Assembly (NCBI GenBank): GCA_019634625.1
Contig: JAHCBA010000007.1
Span: forward strand, 1 to 64,000
Direction: 5' to 3'
DNA length: 64,000 nt
Origin: Verrucomicrobiia bacterium
GTDB taxonomy: Bacteria > Verrucomicrobiota > Verrucomicrobiia > Limisphaerales > CAIMTB01
The stretch's first letter is position 1; every line of letters starts with the position of its first letter. Below the pieces are notes generated by a model that saw only the letters and a list, made by a program, of their open reading frames with translations, made no database searches and was not told where the DNA came from. The position numbers and the translations under genes were made by a program. Shown piece after piece: positions 17,912 to 27,286 of the stretch.

Positions 17912-19174
17912 TCACTCGTCGTCGGGCGGGGCGAGCGGCGGGGTGAGATCGATCTCGCCGGGCAAGGGCGGTTGGAGGGGAGCCGCCAGTTCCTCCAAGG
18001 ACGGGAAACCGTCCGGGGTGACGAGCGTGTCCTGGAAGTCGGGCGAGGTCGGGTCGGTCAGGAGTCCGCTACGGTCCTTGAGGACGGAATCCACGGACCA
18101 CTTGGAGACCTTGTACACCCAGTTGGCGAGGGCACGTTCCTTGCGGAGTTTCTCGCGGAGTTTGTCCTGTTGTTCGCGCCAGGTCTTCTCGGCCTCCTCC
18201 CTGGCCTCCGGGGTTTCGTCTTCGGGTGCGGTGCGTTCCCGGGGCAGTTCGGCCGACGCCTGGACCTTGAGGTAATAGCTGTCGGCGTCGGGCTGGGTCC
18301 CGACCTCGATGGCATAGCGGAAGCCCTCGAAGGTTTCGAAGGTGAGCCGGGTGGGATTGGCGAAGGCGTCGTCCATGCCTTCGGCATCCGGCGGGAAGAC
18401 GTCGTTGAAGGAGGGTGAGGAGAAGGCCCAGTTGAAGCTGCTGGCCTTGCTGCGATCGAGGGCTTCGCCGTCGCGGGCGTCGGCGAGTTCCCAGTCGCCG
18501 GATTCGGTGGCCCGGGAGAGGCTCCACGATTCGGCGGGGTTGGTCGAGACGAGGGAGATGGCGCGGGTCTTTTCGAGGCGGAAGAAGTCCTTGTTGAGCC
18601 AGTTCTCAGGTTTGACCTCGACCTCGCTGAAGGTCTCGCTGACGACATAGACGGTGTCCTTGCGGTCCGGCAGGGCGACCCAGCGTCCGACGGGGTAACC
18701 GCCGAACTGGCCGCCGGAGTCGCGCATCTGCTGACGGCCGAGGAGGAGGGAGCGAAGGACCTGGCCGTTGGCGCCCTTGAGTTCGACGAGGGTGGCGGCG
18801 TTGGTGCCGGCGTCGGGGGCGTCGGGGGGAAGGAGCTGGAGCCGGCCCCACTGGGAGGCGCCGATCGACTGGCTCTGGGCGGGTTTGAGTTCCCAGAGTT
18901 TGCGGACCAGTTCGGCGACGGAGGAGAACGAGGCCGGGTAATTATGGCGTTCCCGGACGACCCAGACGTCGTCCTTGGCGAGGTTGACCTCGCCCTCGGG
19001 CGACCGGACGACGACGTGGGTGACGTCGTTGGCGGGGAAATCGCCGAGCAGCTCCTCGCGGTCTTCGGCGGCGCGGGACTGGTATTCCGCGCGGGTGACC
19101 TTGTTGAAGTAAAGGGCCAGGCCTGCGAGCACGAGGCCGACGGCGACGAGGACGAACAGTTGCTTTCGGTTCAT
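17912..19174 (-). CDS. DUF4340 domain protein of a Gld-type transporter operon
   Basis: The 420-residue protein starts MNRKQLFVLVAVGL, giving one N-terminal membrane anchor (about residues 4-24) and a large extracytoplasmic domain. The repeated beta-rich layout with WVVRERHNYPASFSSVAELV and WLNKDFFRLEKTRAISLV segments matches DUF4340 proteins. The C-terminus is proline-rich and acidic. Its ATG overlaps the stop of the GldG-like gene (ATGA). Genes of this family habitually follow ABC-2 permease and GldG-like genes, so it is inferred to be an accessory of that transporter. Its biochemical role is unknown. Confidence 0.85.
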   Translation of the reverse strand: MNRKQLFVLVAVGLVLAGLALYFNKVTRAEYQSRAAEDREELLGDFPANDVTHVVVRSPEGEVNLAKDDVWVVRERHNYPASFSSVAELVRKLWELKPAQSQSIGASQWGRLQLLPPDAPDAGTNAATLVELKGANGQVLRSLLLGRQQMRDSGGQFGGYPVGRWVALPDRKDTVYVVSETFSEVEVKPENWLNKDFFRLEKTRAISLVSTNPAESWSLSRATESGDWELADARDGEALDRSKASSFNWAFSSPSFNDVFPPDAEGMDDAFANPTRLTFETFEGFRYAIEVGTQPDADSYYLKVQASAELPRERTAPEDETPEAREEAEKTWREQQDKLREKLRKERALANWVYKVSKWSVDSVLKDRSGLLTDPTSPDFQDTLVTPDGFPSLEELAAPLQPPLPGEIDLTPPLAPPDDE

Positions 19175-21063
19175 TTGGCGGCCGTACGCTTGTTCTTCAT
19201 GACGGCGATGACGATGCCGGCAAGGGAGACGACGAGGGGCATGAGGAGGATGTTGGTCCACTTCGAGGTGTTCTGAAGCGAATCGACATCCCGACGGAGA
19301 TTGCGGCGGAGTTCCTTGAGCTGCTGGTTGACCTCGGCGCGTTTGCGCTGGAACTGGAGGATCTCCTGGCGCTGGCTTTCGGAGAGGATGGCCTGCTGGA
19401 CCTCGCCCTGGGCGCGCTGAAGTTCGGCGAGCTTCTGCTGGGTGTCGGACAGGTCCTTCTCGAGTTCGCGGATCTTGCTTTCGTAGGCGAGTTCGGCCTT
19501 GGCCTGCATTTCGCGAACGCGGGTGAAGGGGCGGCTGAGGGTGGCGCGGCTGCGGATTCCGATGAGGTCGCGATCGCCGCCGAGCTGCTCGATCAGGTTC
19601 TGGAGGAAGGTGAGGTTCTGGGCGAACGGCATCATGATCCGCTGCCCGAAGATCTCCTGGGTGCGGGCGTAGAACTGCTCGTAGAGCATGTCGGAATCGC
19701 CCATCAGGACCACCAGTCCGGGTTCCTTCGATTCCCGAAGCGGCCCGGCCGCCGGATCGGCTGCATCGTCATCATCGTCCTCCGCCCCCGGCCTGCCATC
19801 GGGGAAGGCCGTTTTGAAGCGGCCCTGGAGGCGGACACCGAGGCGATGGCGGGTACCGGTGGGCTTGAACTCCTCGGTGGCGCCGAACTGGGCCATCATC
19901 TTGTCGGTGAGCTGCGAGTCGGGGCTGCTCTGGAAGAGAACCGTCATCTCGAGGCCGTCGGCGGGATTGCCGGTGAAATGCCCGGCGAACGGGAGCAGCA
20001 GGCGACTGAGCTGGGCGGTGACGACATCGTTGGTGTTCATGCCCTGGGGCGGGAGGGTGATGAAGGACGGGTTGGGCTGGGGGCGGCCGGTGCGGGGGTC
20101 CTGGAGTTCGGTCAGGTACTGCTTGTCGGAAACGACCTTGTTGATATCGAACTCGAGGCCCCAGGCGCGGAGGAGACGGTCAAGGGAGGCGCCGCTGCCG
20201 GCGGCGGCCTGGAGGGGATTGGAGGGGTTGGACTGCGAATCGAGGACGCTGAGGGGATCCAGGAAGGCCACCAGGTTGCCGCCCCGCAGAACGAACTGGT
20301 CGAGGGCAAACTGGGCGGCGTCGGTGATGCCCTTGGGATAGACCACCAGCAGGACATCGATGGAGGGGTCGATGGACTCGGCGGTGAGGGGGATTTCGGT
20401 GACGTTGAAATCGGACTGGAGTTCGCTGACGAAAATCCAGGGTGGCTGCTGTCGGCCACCGCCCTGGAACATGGCCATGGGGTTCATCTGACCGAACACC
20501 GGCAGGCCGCTCATGATGCCGAGGTTGGGCTTGGTGGGTTTGACCACCTGGGAGATGGCGCGGCTGAGGTCGTATTCGAGGAGGCGTTCGCGCTGTGGCG
20601 AGATGAAGGGGATGGAGGCCTTGGCATCGAGGCAACTGATGGCCACCCCGAAGTAGATGCGGTCGCCGCCGAGCTGGGTCTGCATGCCCTCGATGCCATC
20701 GAGGGCGGCGGAATCCTCGGCATCGGAGTCGGGCTTGGGATCGAATTTGCGGATCTCGATCCGGCCCCGGGCGTGGGCGCGATACTCGTGGAGGAGATCC
20801 TCGACGCGCTGGGCGTAGGTGCGCAGGGCGGGATCGAGGTTGGGGGCGCTCTGGCTGAAATAGAACCGGATCTGCACCGGGGTATCGAGCTTGCCGAGGA
20901 TCGCCCGGGTGCCGTCGGAGAGCGTGTACACGCGGTCGGCGGTGAGGTCGATGCGGGCGCCCACCCGGCTGAAGATGAGGTTCAGCGCGATGACGATGAC
21001 GACCAGGATCGCCACGCCCACCGACGAGTAGAGGAGGGTTTCGAGCTGCTTTTGATTTTTCAT
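19171..21063 (-). CDS. GldG-like ABC transporter auxiliary protein
   Basis: The 630-residue protein has an N-terminal membrane segment (about 10-32) followed by the DLTADRVYTLSDGTRAIL segment typical of GldG/ABC-type uncharacterised transport domains. The central extracytoplasmic domain includes LVVYPKGITDAAQFALDQFV, which resembles an unfolded beta-lactamase-like or GATase fold. A long coiled coil spans about 510-595, and a last membrane helix lies near 605-625. It is preceded by ATPase and permease genes in the same direction and overlaps DUF4340 by four bases. In Bacteroidota GldG belongs to the gliding/type IX machinery. Here, without other Gld genes, a general ABC-2 exporter accessory is the safer call. 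Confidence 0.87.
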   Translation of the reverse strand: MKNQKQLETLLYSSVGVAILVVIVIALNLIFSRVGARIDLTADRVYTLSDGTRAILGKLDTPVQIRFYFSQSAPNLDPALRTYAQRVEDLLHEYRAHARGRIEIRKFDPKPDSDAEDSAALDGIEGMQTQLGGDRIYFGVAISCLDAKASIPFISPQRERLLEYDLSRAISQVVKPTKPNLGIMSGLPVFGQMNPMAMFQGGGRQQPPWIFVSELQSDFNVTEIPLTAESIDPSIDVLLVVYPKGITDAAQFALDQFVLRGGNLVAFLDPLSVLDSQSNPSNPLQAAAGSGASLDRLLRAWGLEFDINKVVSDKQYLTELQDPRTGRPQPNPSFITLPPQGMNTNDVVTAQLSRLLLPFAGHFTGNPADGLEMTVLFQSSPDSQLTDKMMAQFGATEEFKPTGTRHRLGVRLQGRFKTAFPDGRPGAEDDDDDAADPAAGPLRESKEPGLVVLMGDSDMLYEQFYARTQEIFGQRIMMPFAQNLTFLQNLIEQLGGDRDLIGIRSRATLSRPFTRVREMQAKAELAYESKIRELEKDLSDTQQKLAELQRAQGEVQQAILSESQRQEILQFQRKRAEVNQQLKELRRNLRRDVDSLQNTSKWTNILLMPLVVSLAGIVIAVMKNKRTAAK

Positions 21064-21102
21064 CGCCGCGTTGGCTTCGGGTTGGGGGACGGGTGGTTTG
21101 GG

Positions 21103-21849
21103 TCAGCCGGCCCGATGAGTGCGGAGGATCACGCCGGTGGTGAACAGGCAGAAGGCCATCACCGAGGCGAAATACACGAGGCTCCGGAACTGGACGACGC
21201 CCTTCTGGAACCCGTCGAAGTGGGTCATCACGCTGAAGGAGGCGACCAGGTCGCGGAGCCAGGTCCATTCGAGGGAATCGAGGAGCTGGGTGACGGGCGG
21301 CCATCCGGAGAGGATGAGGAAGAGACAGATCACCACGGACACGATGAAGGCGATGACCTGGTTGCGGGTCATCGCGGAGGTCATCGAAGTGATGGCGAGG
21401 TAGGCGCCGGCCATCAGGAAGCTGCCGAGGTAGCCGCAGAGGATCACGCCGTTGTCGGGGGCGCCGAGGTAATTGACGGTGATCCAGACGGGGAAGGTGA
21501 GGAGCAGGGCGAGACCGAGGAAGAGCCAGCTGGCGAGGAACTTGCCGACGATGGCCTGCCAGGGGGCAATGGGCATGGTGAGCAGAAGTTCCATGGTCCC
21601 GAGGCGGCGTTCCTCCGACCACAGCCGCATGCCGGCGGCGGGCACCAGGAACAGGTAGAGCCACGGGTGCCAGATGAAGAACGAGATCAGGGAAGCCTCG
21701 CCGCGCTCGAAGAATCCCCCGGCCATGAAGGTGAAGAACCCGGTCATCAGCAGGAAGATGACCAGGAAGACGTAGGCGACCGGGGAGGAGAAGTACGAGA
21801 CCAGTTCGCGCTTGGCGATGGCCCGGATGTTACCGATGGCTGGATTCAT
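21103..21849 (-). CDS. ABC-2 type transporter permease
   Basis: The 248-residue integral membrane protein has about six hydrophobic helices. It begins with the NIRAIAKRELVSYFSSPVAY segment typical of GldF/NosY-type ABC-2 permeases. It lies between the ATPase gene (about 87 bases upstream) and the GldG-like gene (40 bases downstream), all on the minus strand. It forms the membrane channel of the complex; the transported substrate is unknown. Confidence 0.92.
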   Translation of the reverse strand: MNPAIGNIRAIAKRELVSYFSSPVAYVFLVIFLLMTGFFTFMAGGFFERGEASLISFFIWHPWLYLFLVPAAGMRLWSEERRLGTMELLLTMPIAPWQAIVGKFLASWLFLGLALLLTFPVWITVNYLGAPDNGVILCGYLGSFLMAGAYLAITSMTSAMTRNQVIAFIVSVVICLFLILSGWPPVTQLLDSLEWTWLRDLVASFSVMTHFDGFQKGVVQFRSLVYFASVMAFCLFTTGVILRTHRAG

Positions 21850-21936
21850 GAGGATCGAAGATGGGTCGTCGGAGTCTGGGAGGGCCGCCCGATCCCCGGC
21901 CGGATGCCGCCGCCGGGGGACGCGGCCCGGGGTTGC

Positions 21937-22899
21937 CTAGGCACGTCCGGTCCGGGTGTCCGGCATGGTGATGCTGCGGAAGACTTCGTCGAGGCGGCCC
22001 TCCTCGGCGTGCAGTTCCTCGACCCGCCAGTGTTCGCGGGAGACGAGGTCGGCGACGGAGGCGAGGAGTTCGCCGTTGCGTTCGCGGCTGGCCGGATAGA
22101 TCCGCAGGTGGACGCGGGCGTCGTCGGACGAGACGATGGCGGCGCGCTTGACGGCGGGGAGGGCTTCGAGTTTGGGGCGGACGGTCTCGGCCGACTGGCC
22201 GGTGATGCGGAGGGAAAGGACGCCGGAACCTTCGGAGCGGGCCTTGAGGTCGGCCGGGGTGCCGCTGGCGACGATGGTGCCGCGGTCGATGATGATGGCC
22301 CGGGTGCAGACGGCTTCGACTTCCTCGAGGATGTGGGTGGAGAAGATGATGGCCTTCTTTTCGCCCATGCGCCGGATGAGATTGCGGACCTCGTGTTTCT
22401 GGTTGGGGTCGAGGCCGTCGGTGGGCTCGTCCATGATCAGCACCTGGGGATCATGAACGATGGACTGGGCGAAGCAGAGGCGGTGGCGGTAGCCCTTGGA
22501 GAGGGTGTCCACGCTCTGGTGGACGACGTTGTTGAGAAAGCAGGTGTCGATGACGCGCTCGACCGCCTGGCGGCGGGCGGTGCCCCGGAGACCCCGGAGT
22601 TCCGCCGCGAAGGTCAGGAACTGCCAGACGGTCATGTCGGTGTAGGACGGGGCGTTTTCCGGGAGGTACCCGACGAGGCGTTTGGCCTCGATGGGGTGCT
22701 CGACCACGTCGTAGTTCCCGACCTCGACCCTGCCGGAACTGGGCGGGAAGAAGCCGGTGATCATCCGCATGGTGGTGGACTTGCCGGCGCCATTGGGGCC
22801 GAGGAAGCCGAGGACCTCCCCACGTTCCACCGTGAACGACACGTTGTTCACCGCGACCTTCGGCCCAAAGGTGCGGGTCAGACTTTCGACCTTGATCAT
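21937..22899 (-). CDS. ABC transporter ATP-binding protein (GldA/CcmA-like)
   Basis: The 320-residue ATPase has Walker A GPNGAGKSTT, the signature region DTLSKGYRHRLCFAQSI (a degenerate LSGGQ reading LSKGY, as is usual in this subfamily), Walker B VLIMDEPTDGLDPNQ, and the switch histidine in IFSTHILEEVE. A C-terminal domain of about 90 residues beyond the core is typical of ABC-2 exporter ATPases. It is the first gene of the ATPase-permease-GldG-DUF4340 operon. Confidence 0.94.
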   Translation of the reverse strand: MIKVESLTRTFGPKVAVNNVSFTVERGEVLGFLGPNGAGKSTTMRMITGFFPPSSGRVEVGNYDVVEHPIEAKRLVGYLPENAPSYTDMTVWQFLTFAAELRGLRGTARRQAVERVIDTCFLNNVVHQSVDTLSKGYRHRLCFAQSIVHDPQVLIMDEPTDGLDPNQKHEVRNLIRRMGEKKAIIFSTHILEEVEAVCTRAIIIDRGTIVASGTPADLKARSEGSGVLSLRITGQSAETVRPKLEALPAVKRAAIVSSDDARVHLRIYPASRERNGELLASVADLVSREHWRVEELHAEEGRLDEVFRSITMPDTRTGRA

Positions 22900-23099
22900 G
22901 ATTCCGTGCGAACTCGCATGCCGCGTTGCGTCTGCCGCGTCCCCGAGCGCGGGGGATGGCGAGACGAAAAACCCGTTCTTCGCGGGAAAACCGCTCCAGA
23001 CCGGGCGCGCGCATTATTAGTCGAAACCGCTTGGAAAGCGCAAGGGGTGCGCAGAAGAAAAATCAGGGGGTCCTGCGGGGGGGGCATCTGCGAGTTGTC

Positions 23100-23265
23100 G
23101 GAGATTCGATCGGTCGAGGGTTAGGACGGGGACCGTCGGCGTCGGGGTCGGGGTCGGCATCGGAATCGAACCGGAACGAACTCCGGGGATGTGCGAAGCT
23201 TCCTGGCTCCTGTCGATACCGATTCCGAGTGCGACCCCGACCCCGATTCCGTCGCCCCTTCCGAC
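23100..23265. repeat. Long inverted repeat built of GTCGGG/GACCCC hexamers
   Basis: A left arm at about 23128-23175 (GTCGGCGTCGGGGTCGGGGT, then GGCATCGGAATCG) faces a right arm at about 23213-23262 (CGATACCGATTCCGAGTGCG, then ACCCCGACCCCGATTCC). The arms are near reverse complements with about 40 bases between them. They share the six-base period of the other arrays but in inverted form, so a strong hairpin is predicted. The 390 bases between the ATPase and the propeller gene hold nothing else recognisable. Confidence 0.7.
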
Positions 23266-23291
23266 AACTCGGAGGCGCGGATCGGGAGGGG

Positions 23292-26200
23292 CTACGGCCC
23301 GACGCGGACGGAACCGTACTCGCCGAGCGGGAGCCAGATGCCGCGGTCGCGGTCGCCATCGCCACGACTCAGTTCTCCGCCGAAGCAGGCCGGGGGCGGT
23401 TGCGACGGCAGGGGCGCGGGGAGGTCGGGGGCGGAGATGTCGAAGAGGCTCAATTCACCGCCGCTGCGTGCCAGAAGGACGTTCCCGAAGCGACGCAGTT
23501 CGCCCGGCACCGCCGGGAGGGGCTGGGTGGAACCGGCAGTCCAGCGGCCGTCGTCGTCGAGGCGCCACACTTCGAGGCGCTGGCGGGCGTCGGCCTGCCA
23601 TCCGCCCCGGGCCAGGTAGGCGAGGCCGGCTTCGGCATGGATGGACAGCACATGGATCTGCCCCAGGGCGTGATCGGCGATCTCGAGGCCGTCCACGAGA
23701 TGGGCCGCCAGGCCGTCGTAGGCCAGGGCCTCGAGGATGACGCGGGACGGGGACTTTTCGTCCGGGTTGCGGGTGGCGACGGTATAGAGCAGGGCGCCCT
23801 GATGGGAGACTCCGGCCAGTTCGCCGGGCAGGCTCACCGGCGGGCGCAGTCCCGGGCGCGCGGGATCGCCGGAGAAATCGGTCACGTCCAGTTCGTGGCG
23901 GGACCACCAGCGAAGGACCGGATAACTGTTGGTGACGCGACGCCATTCCCCCTGGTCCGGCTTGGGCTCCGATCCGTCGTCGCCATCCGCGGACGGGCGG
24001 GGTTCCGGGGGAAACCAAACCGTCTCGACGAAGGTGTTGGTACCGACGACCTCGGATTCATGGCGGTGACGGGAACTGTAGATCAACGGGCCGACGGCGA
24101 AGACCTCGCCGGCGTTTTCGGTGTCGGAGCCGAGCTGGGTCTGCGAGGCGATGGCGGGGAGGCCATCGGGATCATGGGCGACCGCCACCAGCCAGCGGGT
24201 CGAGCCGTACCACCACGGGAACCAGATGCCGGGACGGCGCGCGTCGGGGAACGGGGCGACGAGGGCATCCGTCCACATCGGGCGCCCCCATCCCCAGAAC
24301 TGGCCGGACGCGGAGGTGGCCCACACGGTGGTGCGGGCATCGATCGGGAAGGCCCGGAAATCGTACAGCCAGGTCTGATCGGTCGGGGCCCGGGACTCGC
24401 CGCGTCGGGAGAGCGCCGGGAGTTGGGAGGCATCCCAGGAGGAGGCAACGAGGACGCCGGGGTTGGTGGTGGCGATCCAGTGGTCGGTGCCGGGCTGCTG
24501 GTTCCACGAGACCTGGGCCGGGCGGCCCTGGAGGAGTTCGAGGGTGCTGCCACGGAGGAAGGCTCCGATCACCGGGGGTCCGTCGAGCTCGATCGCGACC
24601 GCGGAGGTCGCGTCGGTGTCAGCGTCGGTGTCGTTGGGACGGATGCGGAGGGAATTGCCGGCGAACTCCAGCAGATGGGCTTCGGCGACGAGGAGCCGTT
24701 CGACCGGATACGCCAGTTCCAGGGTGGCGGTGATGCGGGGCTGGTCGCGGTCGCGGATGTCGGCGGAGGTGAGCTGGCGTCCGGACACTGCCAGGACGCG
24801 GTCCTGATGGAAGGTGGCGCGGCGGGGAACCAGGGAATCGCCTTCGAGCCGTCCGCGGGCGGTGAGCGAGTCGCGGTCGAAGTCGATGAGTTGCACCCCG
24901 TGGCGGGATTCGGTCGTGGTCCATTCGCTGACCGGCACCAGGAGGAGACCGGCGTCGGGGAAGATGCCGAACGCCTTTTCGTCGTGGTTGGCTTCGCTCC
25001 AGGAGGCGTTTTCGCCGAGGGGCACCTTGGCGAGGAGGGTCGGGTTGGCGGGATCGGAGACATCGAACAACTGGACAGCCACGCGCCAGCCCGAGGTGTC
25101 GTCGATGCCGAGGGTGACCAGGCGGTCGCCGAGGGGTCGGATGTAGGTGGACCAGCCGGGGATTTCGAGTTCACCGGTGATGCGCAGGTGGGCGGGATCG
25201 GAGAGGTCGATGACCCAGAGGGGATCGATGACGAGGAAGGTGACGATGTAGGCGCGGTCTCCATCGAACCGGGTGGCGAACAGGCGTTCGCCGCGGGCAA
25301 GCTCGAGGCGGTCCAGGGGGGTGTACGGCACGGCAGGCACGGACCGGGGATCGGCCAGCCGGTAGGTCTCGAGGACGGTGACCCAGCGGGTGTTGGTGGA
25401 GGATTCGGTCGCCTCCGTCACCACGCGGAGCACATCGCCGGCGAGGTCGATCTTGAACTTGTCGGCCACCCGACCGGGCAGCGGGATCCGGGCGAAGTCG
25501 GTCATCGTTCCGTCCGGAGCGGAGATGTCGGCGACCCGGAGATCCGAACGCCATGGCCATGGGCGGGAGTAGTCGGTGATGGCGACGAAGAGGAACCGGT
25601 CGGTGGCGGTGACGACATTGCCGGAGCCGGGGTACCAGAGGGGCGACCGGGCCACGGGCCGGGCGGGATCGGACAGATCGAAGCTGCTGATCCAGGTGCC
25701 GGATTCCCAGGCGCCGCGTCCGTCGGCGGATTCGCGCCAGGTCTCGGTGGCGACGTAGAGCGCGGTGCCGACGAGGCGGCTCTCGACGACCCGGCCCGGA
25801 AGGGGCAGGCGGGCGAGTTCGAGCGGAGTGGCGGCATGGGCATCGACGAGGATCACCGCGGACTCGGCATCGAAGCCCCACTGGCGGCAGGGATCGTGGG
25901 CGAGGAGGATCACGGGCCCGCTGTCGAGCACGTACATCTGCTCACCCATCCCGGGCAGGGGGAACGTGCCCTCGATGCTCGGGTCATCGGGATCTGAAAT
26001 GTCGATCCGCTGGAAGCCCCGGTACTGGTTGAAGAAGTAGAGCGTGTTGCCCCGCACCACCCAGATGTCGGACTCGACCACCTCACGCGCCCCGCCGCCG
26101 TCTTCGGCCGCCGGAGGGGCGGCGGAGTCGGCGCGGAACGCATCGGGGCCCGGCGTTTCGGAGGCGGGTTCGCCCGCGAACTCGCTGGGGCCGGCATAGA

Positions 26201-26555
26201 ATTGGGCCGGGAGCGGGGTGGTGGCGTCGGCACGGACGCGGAACAGTTCGAGCCCGGGCTGGATCGGGACCTGGAAGGTGACTTCGGTGGTGCCGGGTTC
26301 CGGATGGATCACCGCGCGGGGCACCCAGAACGCCAGATCCTCCCGGGTGCAGCTTTCGAGGAGAAGACGGGCGACGCCGGCGGGCGCGGAGGCACGGAGG
26401 ATCAGGTCGGGTCCGCGATGCTCGATCGAGAGGATCCGCGGCGGGGCATCGGGTTCGGGTGCCTCGACATCGGCGCGGAGCGCAGCGGCCGTGACGATCA
26501 CAATGGCAAGGGCCGCCAGACGGGCCCAACCGTGGAACAACAACGCGTGCTTCAT
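23292..26555 (-). CDS. Large exported beta-propeller domain protein
   Basis: About 1087 residues from the MKHALLFHGW start, which gives a signal peptide ending near AALRA; an upstream ATG at 26588 is less likely. The core, beginning ESDIWVVRGNTLYFFNQYRG, matches the secreted beta-propeller family (PF09826-like). It carries LVIVD-like repeats such as IDISDPDDPSIEG, FDLSDPARPVARS and FDVSDPANPTLLA. The N-terminal 150 residues look like an Ig/fibronectin-type domain. It is probably periplasmic or secreted. No catalytic motif is recognised and no operon partner is adjacent. Confidence 0.83.
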   Translation of the reverse strand: MKHALLFHGWARLAALAIVIVTAAALRADVEAPEPDAPPRILSIEHRGPDLILRASAPAGVARLLLESCTREDLAFWVPRAVIHPEPGTTEVTFQVPIQPGLELFRVRADATTPLPAQFYAGPSEFAGEPASETPGPDAFRADSAAPPAAEDGGGAREVVESDIWVVRGNTLYFFNQYRGFQRIDISDPDDPSIEGTFPLPGMGEQMYVLDSGPVILLAHDPCRQWGFDAESAVILVDAHAATPLELARLPLPGRVVESRLVGTALYVATETWRESADGRGAWESGTWISSFDLSDPARPVARSPLWYPGSGNVVTATDRFLFVAITDYSRPWPWRSDLRVADISAPDGTMTDFARIPLPGRVADKFKIDLAGDVLRVVTEATESSTNTRWVTVLETYRLADPRSVPAVPYTPLDRLELARGERLFATRFDGDRAYIVTFLVIDPLWVIDLSDPAHLRITGELEIPGWSTYIRPLGDRLVTLGIDDTSGWRVAVQLFDVSDPANPTLLAKVPLGENASWSEANHDEKAFGIFPDAGLLLVPVSEWTTTESRHGVQLIDFDRDSLTARGRLEGDSLVPRRATFHQDRVLAVSGRQLTSADIRDRDQPRITATLELAYPVERLLVAEAHLLEFAGNSLRIRPNDTDADTDATSAVAIELDGPPVIGAFLRGSTLELLQGRPAQVSWNQQPGTDHWIATTNPGVLVASSWDASQLPALSRRGESRAPTDQTWLYDFRAFPIDARTTVWATSASGQFWGWGRPMWTDALVAPFPDARRPGIWFPWWYGSTRWLVAVAHDPDGLPAIASQTQLGSDTENAGEVFAVGPLIYSSRHRHESEVVGTNTFVETVWFPPEPRPSADGDDGSEPKPDQGEWRRVTNSYPVLRWWSRHELDVTDFSGDPARPGLRPPVSLPGELAGVSHQGALLYTVATRNPDEKSPSRVILEALAYDGLAAHLVDGLEIADHALGQIHVLSIHAEAGLAYLARGGWQADARQRLEVWRLDDDGRWTAGSTQPLPAVPGELRRFGNVLLARSGGELSLFDISAPDLPAPLPSQPPPACFGGELSRGDGDRDRGIWLPLGEYGSVRVGP

Positions 26556-26674
26556 ACGTCCTCCCGGTTCGATCACGACTCCATCCAATCACCGAACCGG
26601 CGGAAAGCCAAGGGGGATACCGGGCGGGGGCAAGGGGGGGGCGCATCTCAAGCTTCCTGGAACCTGCCCAAGCC

Positions 26675-26940
26675 ACCCCGACACGCTAAGGCGTGTACAC
26701 CCAACGAAGTCCGGTCACCCCTGTGCCCCCACCGTCCCCGCCCCGCCAGGACGGCTGGGTGTGCACGCTTCAGCGTGAGCCTCTTATTCCACCCCGACAC
26801 GCTAAAGCGTGTACACCCAACGAAGTCCGGTCACTCCTGTGCCCCCACCGTCCCCGCCCCGCCAGGACGGCTGGGTGTGCACGCTTCAGCGTGAGCCTCC
26901 TATTTCACCCCGACACGCTAAAGCGTGTACACCCAACGAA
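26675..26940. repeat. 116-bp tandem repeat carrying inverted CACGCTAAAGCGTG arms
   Basis: Two full units with a 116-base period begin at 26675 and 26791, and a third, truncated unit begins at 26907. Each unit holds an ACACGCTAAAGCGTGTACAC arm, a conserved spacer, and the inverted arm GGGTGTGCACGCTTCAGCGT. The units differ at only a few bases. This shows the arm pair can be amplified in tandem. Confidence 0.93.
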
Positions 26941-26974
26941 GATCGACCACCCCCGGTGCCCCCACGTCCCCACG

Positions 26975-27270
26975 ATGGGTTCGCTCTTGTTCGGACCATG
27001 CCATTCCGCGTGGGAACTGGGGAGGGCGATTACGAGTACGATTACGAGTACGAGTACGAGTACGGGTGCGAGGGCACTTGAAAGAAGGTGGGATGCGGCC
27101 GAGGGGCGGCCGTGCATCCCGGAGTTGGGGTAGAGGCGCGAGCTTCGCGAAGCATCGCCTCGGAGGGCCGGGTTCCACGAGGCCGCAACGATGGGGTGCG
27201 TTGGGATGAGGACTCGCGGAGCTCGTCCCTCCGATCTGCTGCCTCCTCACCGACAACCTGGGGATGCGGC
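26975..27270. repeat. Composite element with hexamer array E and a full dispersed module
   Basis: The leader at about 26978-27026 (GATGGGTTCGCTCTTGTTCG ... GTGGGAACTGGGGAGGG) matches the leader of array B at 5.76 kb. Array E (about 27028-27066) has GATTAC and GAGTAC units. A module follows from about 27112 to 27268, opening GTGCATCCCGGAGTTG and closing CAACCTGGGGATGC in inverted relation, with GGTTCCACGAGGCCGCAACG and GACTCGCGGAGCTCGTCCCT inside. The nucleotidyltransferase-like gene begins only about 20 bases after it. Confidence 0.88.
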
Positions 27271-27286
27271 CGAGGGGAGGGGCTGG

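Noticed and set aside
19846-23124. 1092-codon plus-strand frame opposite the transporter operon
   Set aside because: It is antisense to four well-supported genes with strong family motifs, and its own translation has no motif.
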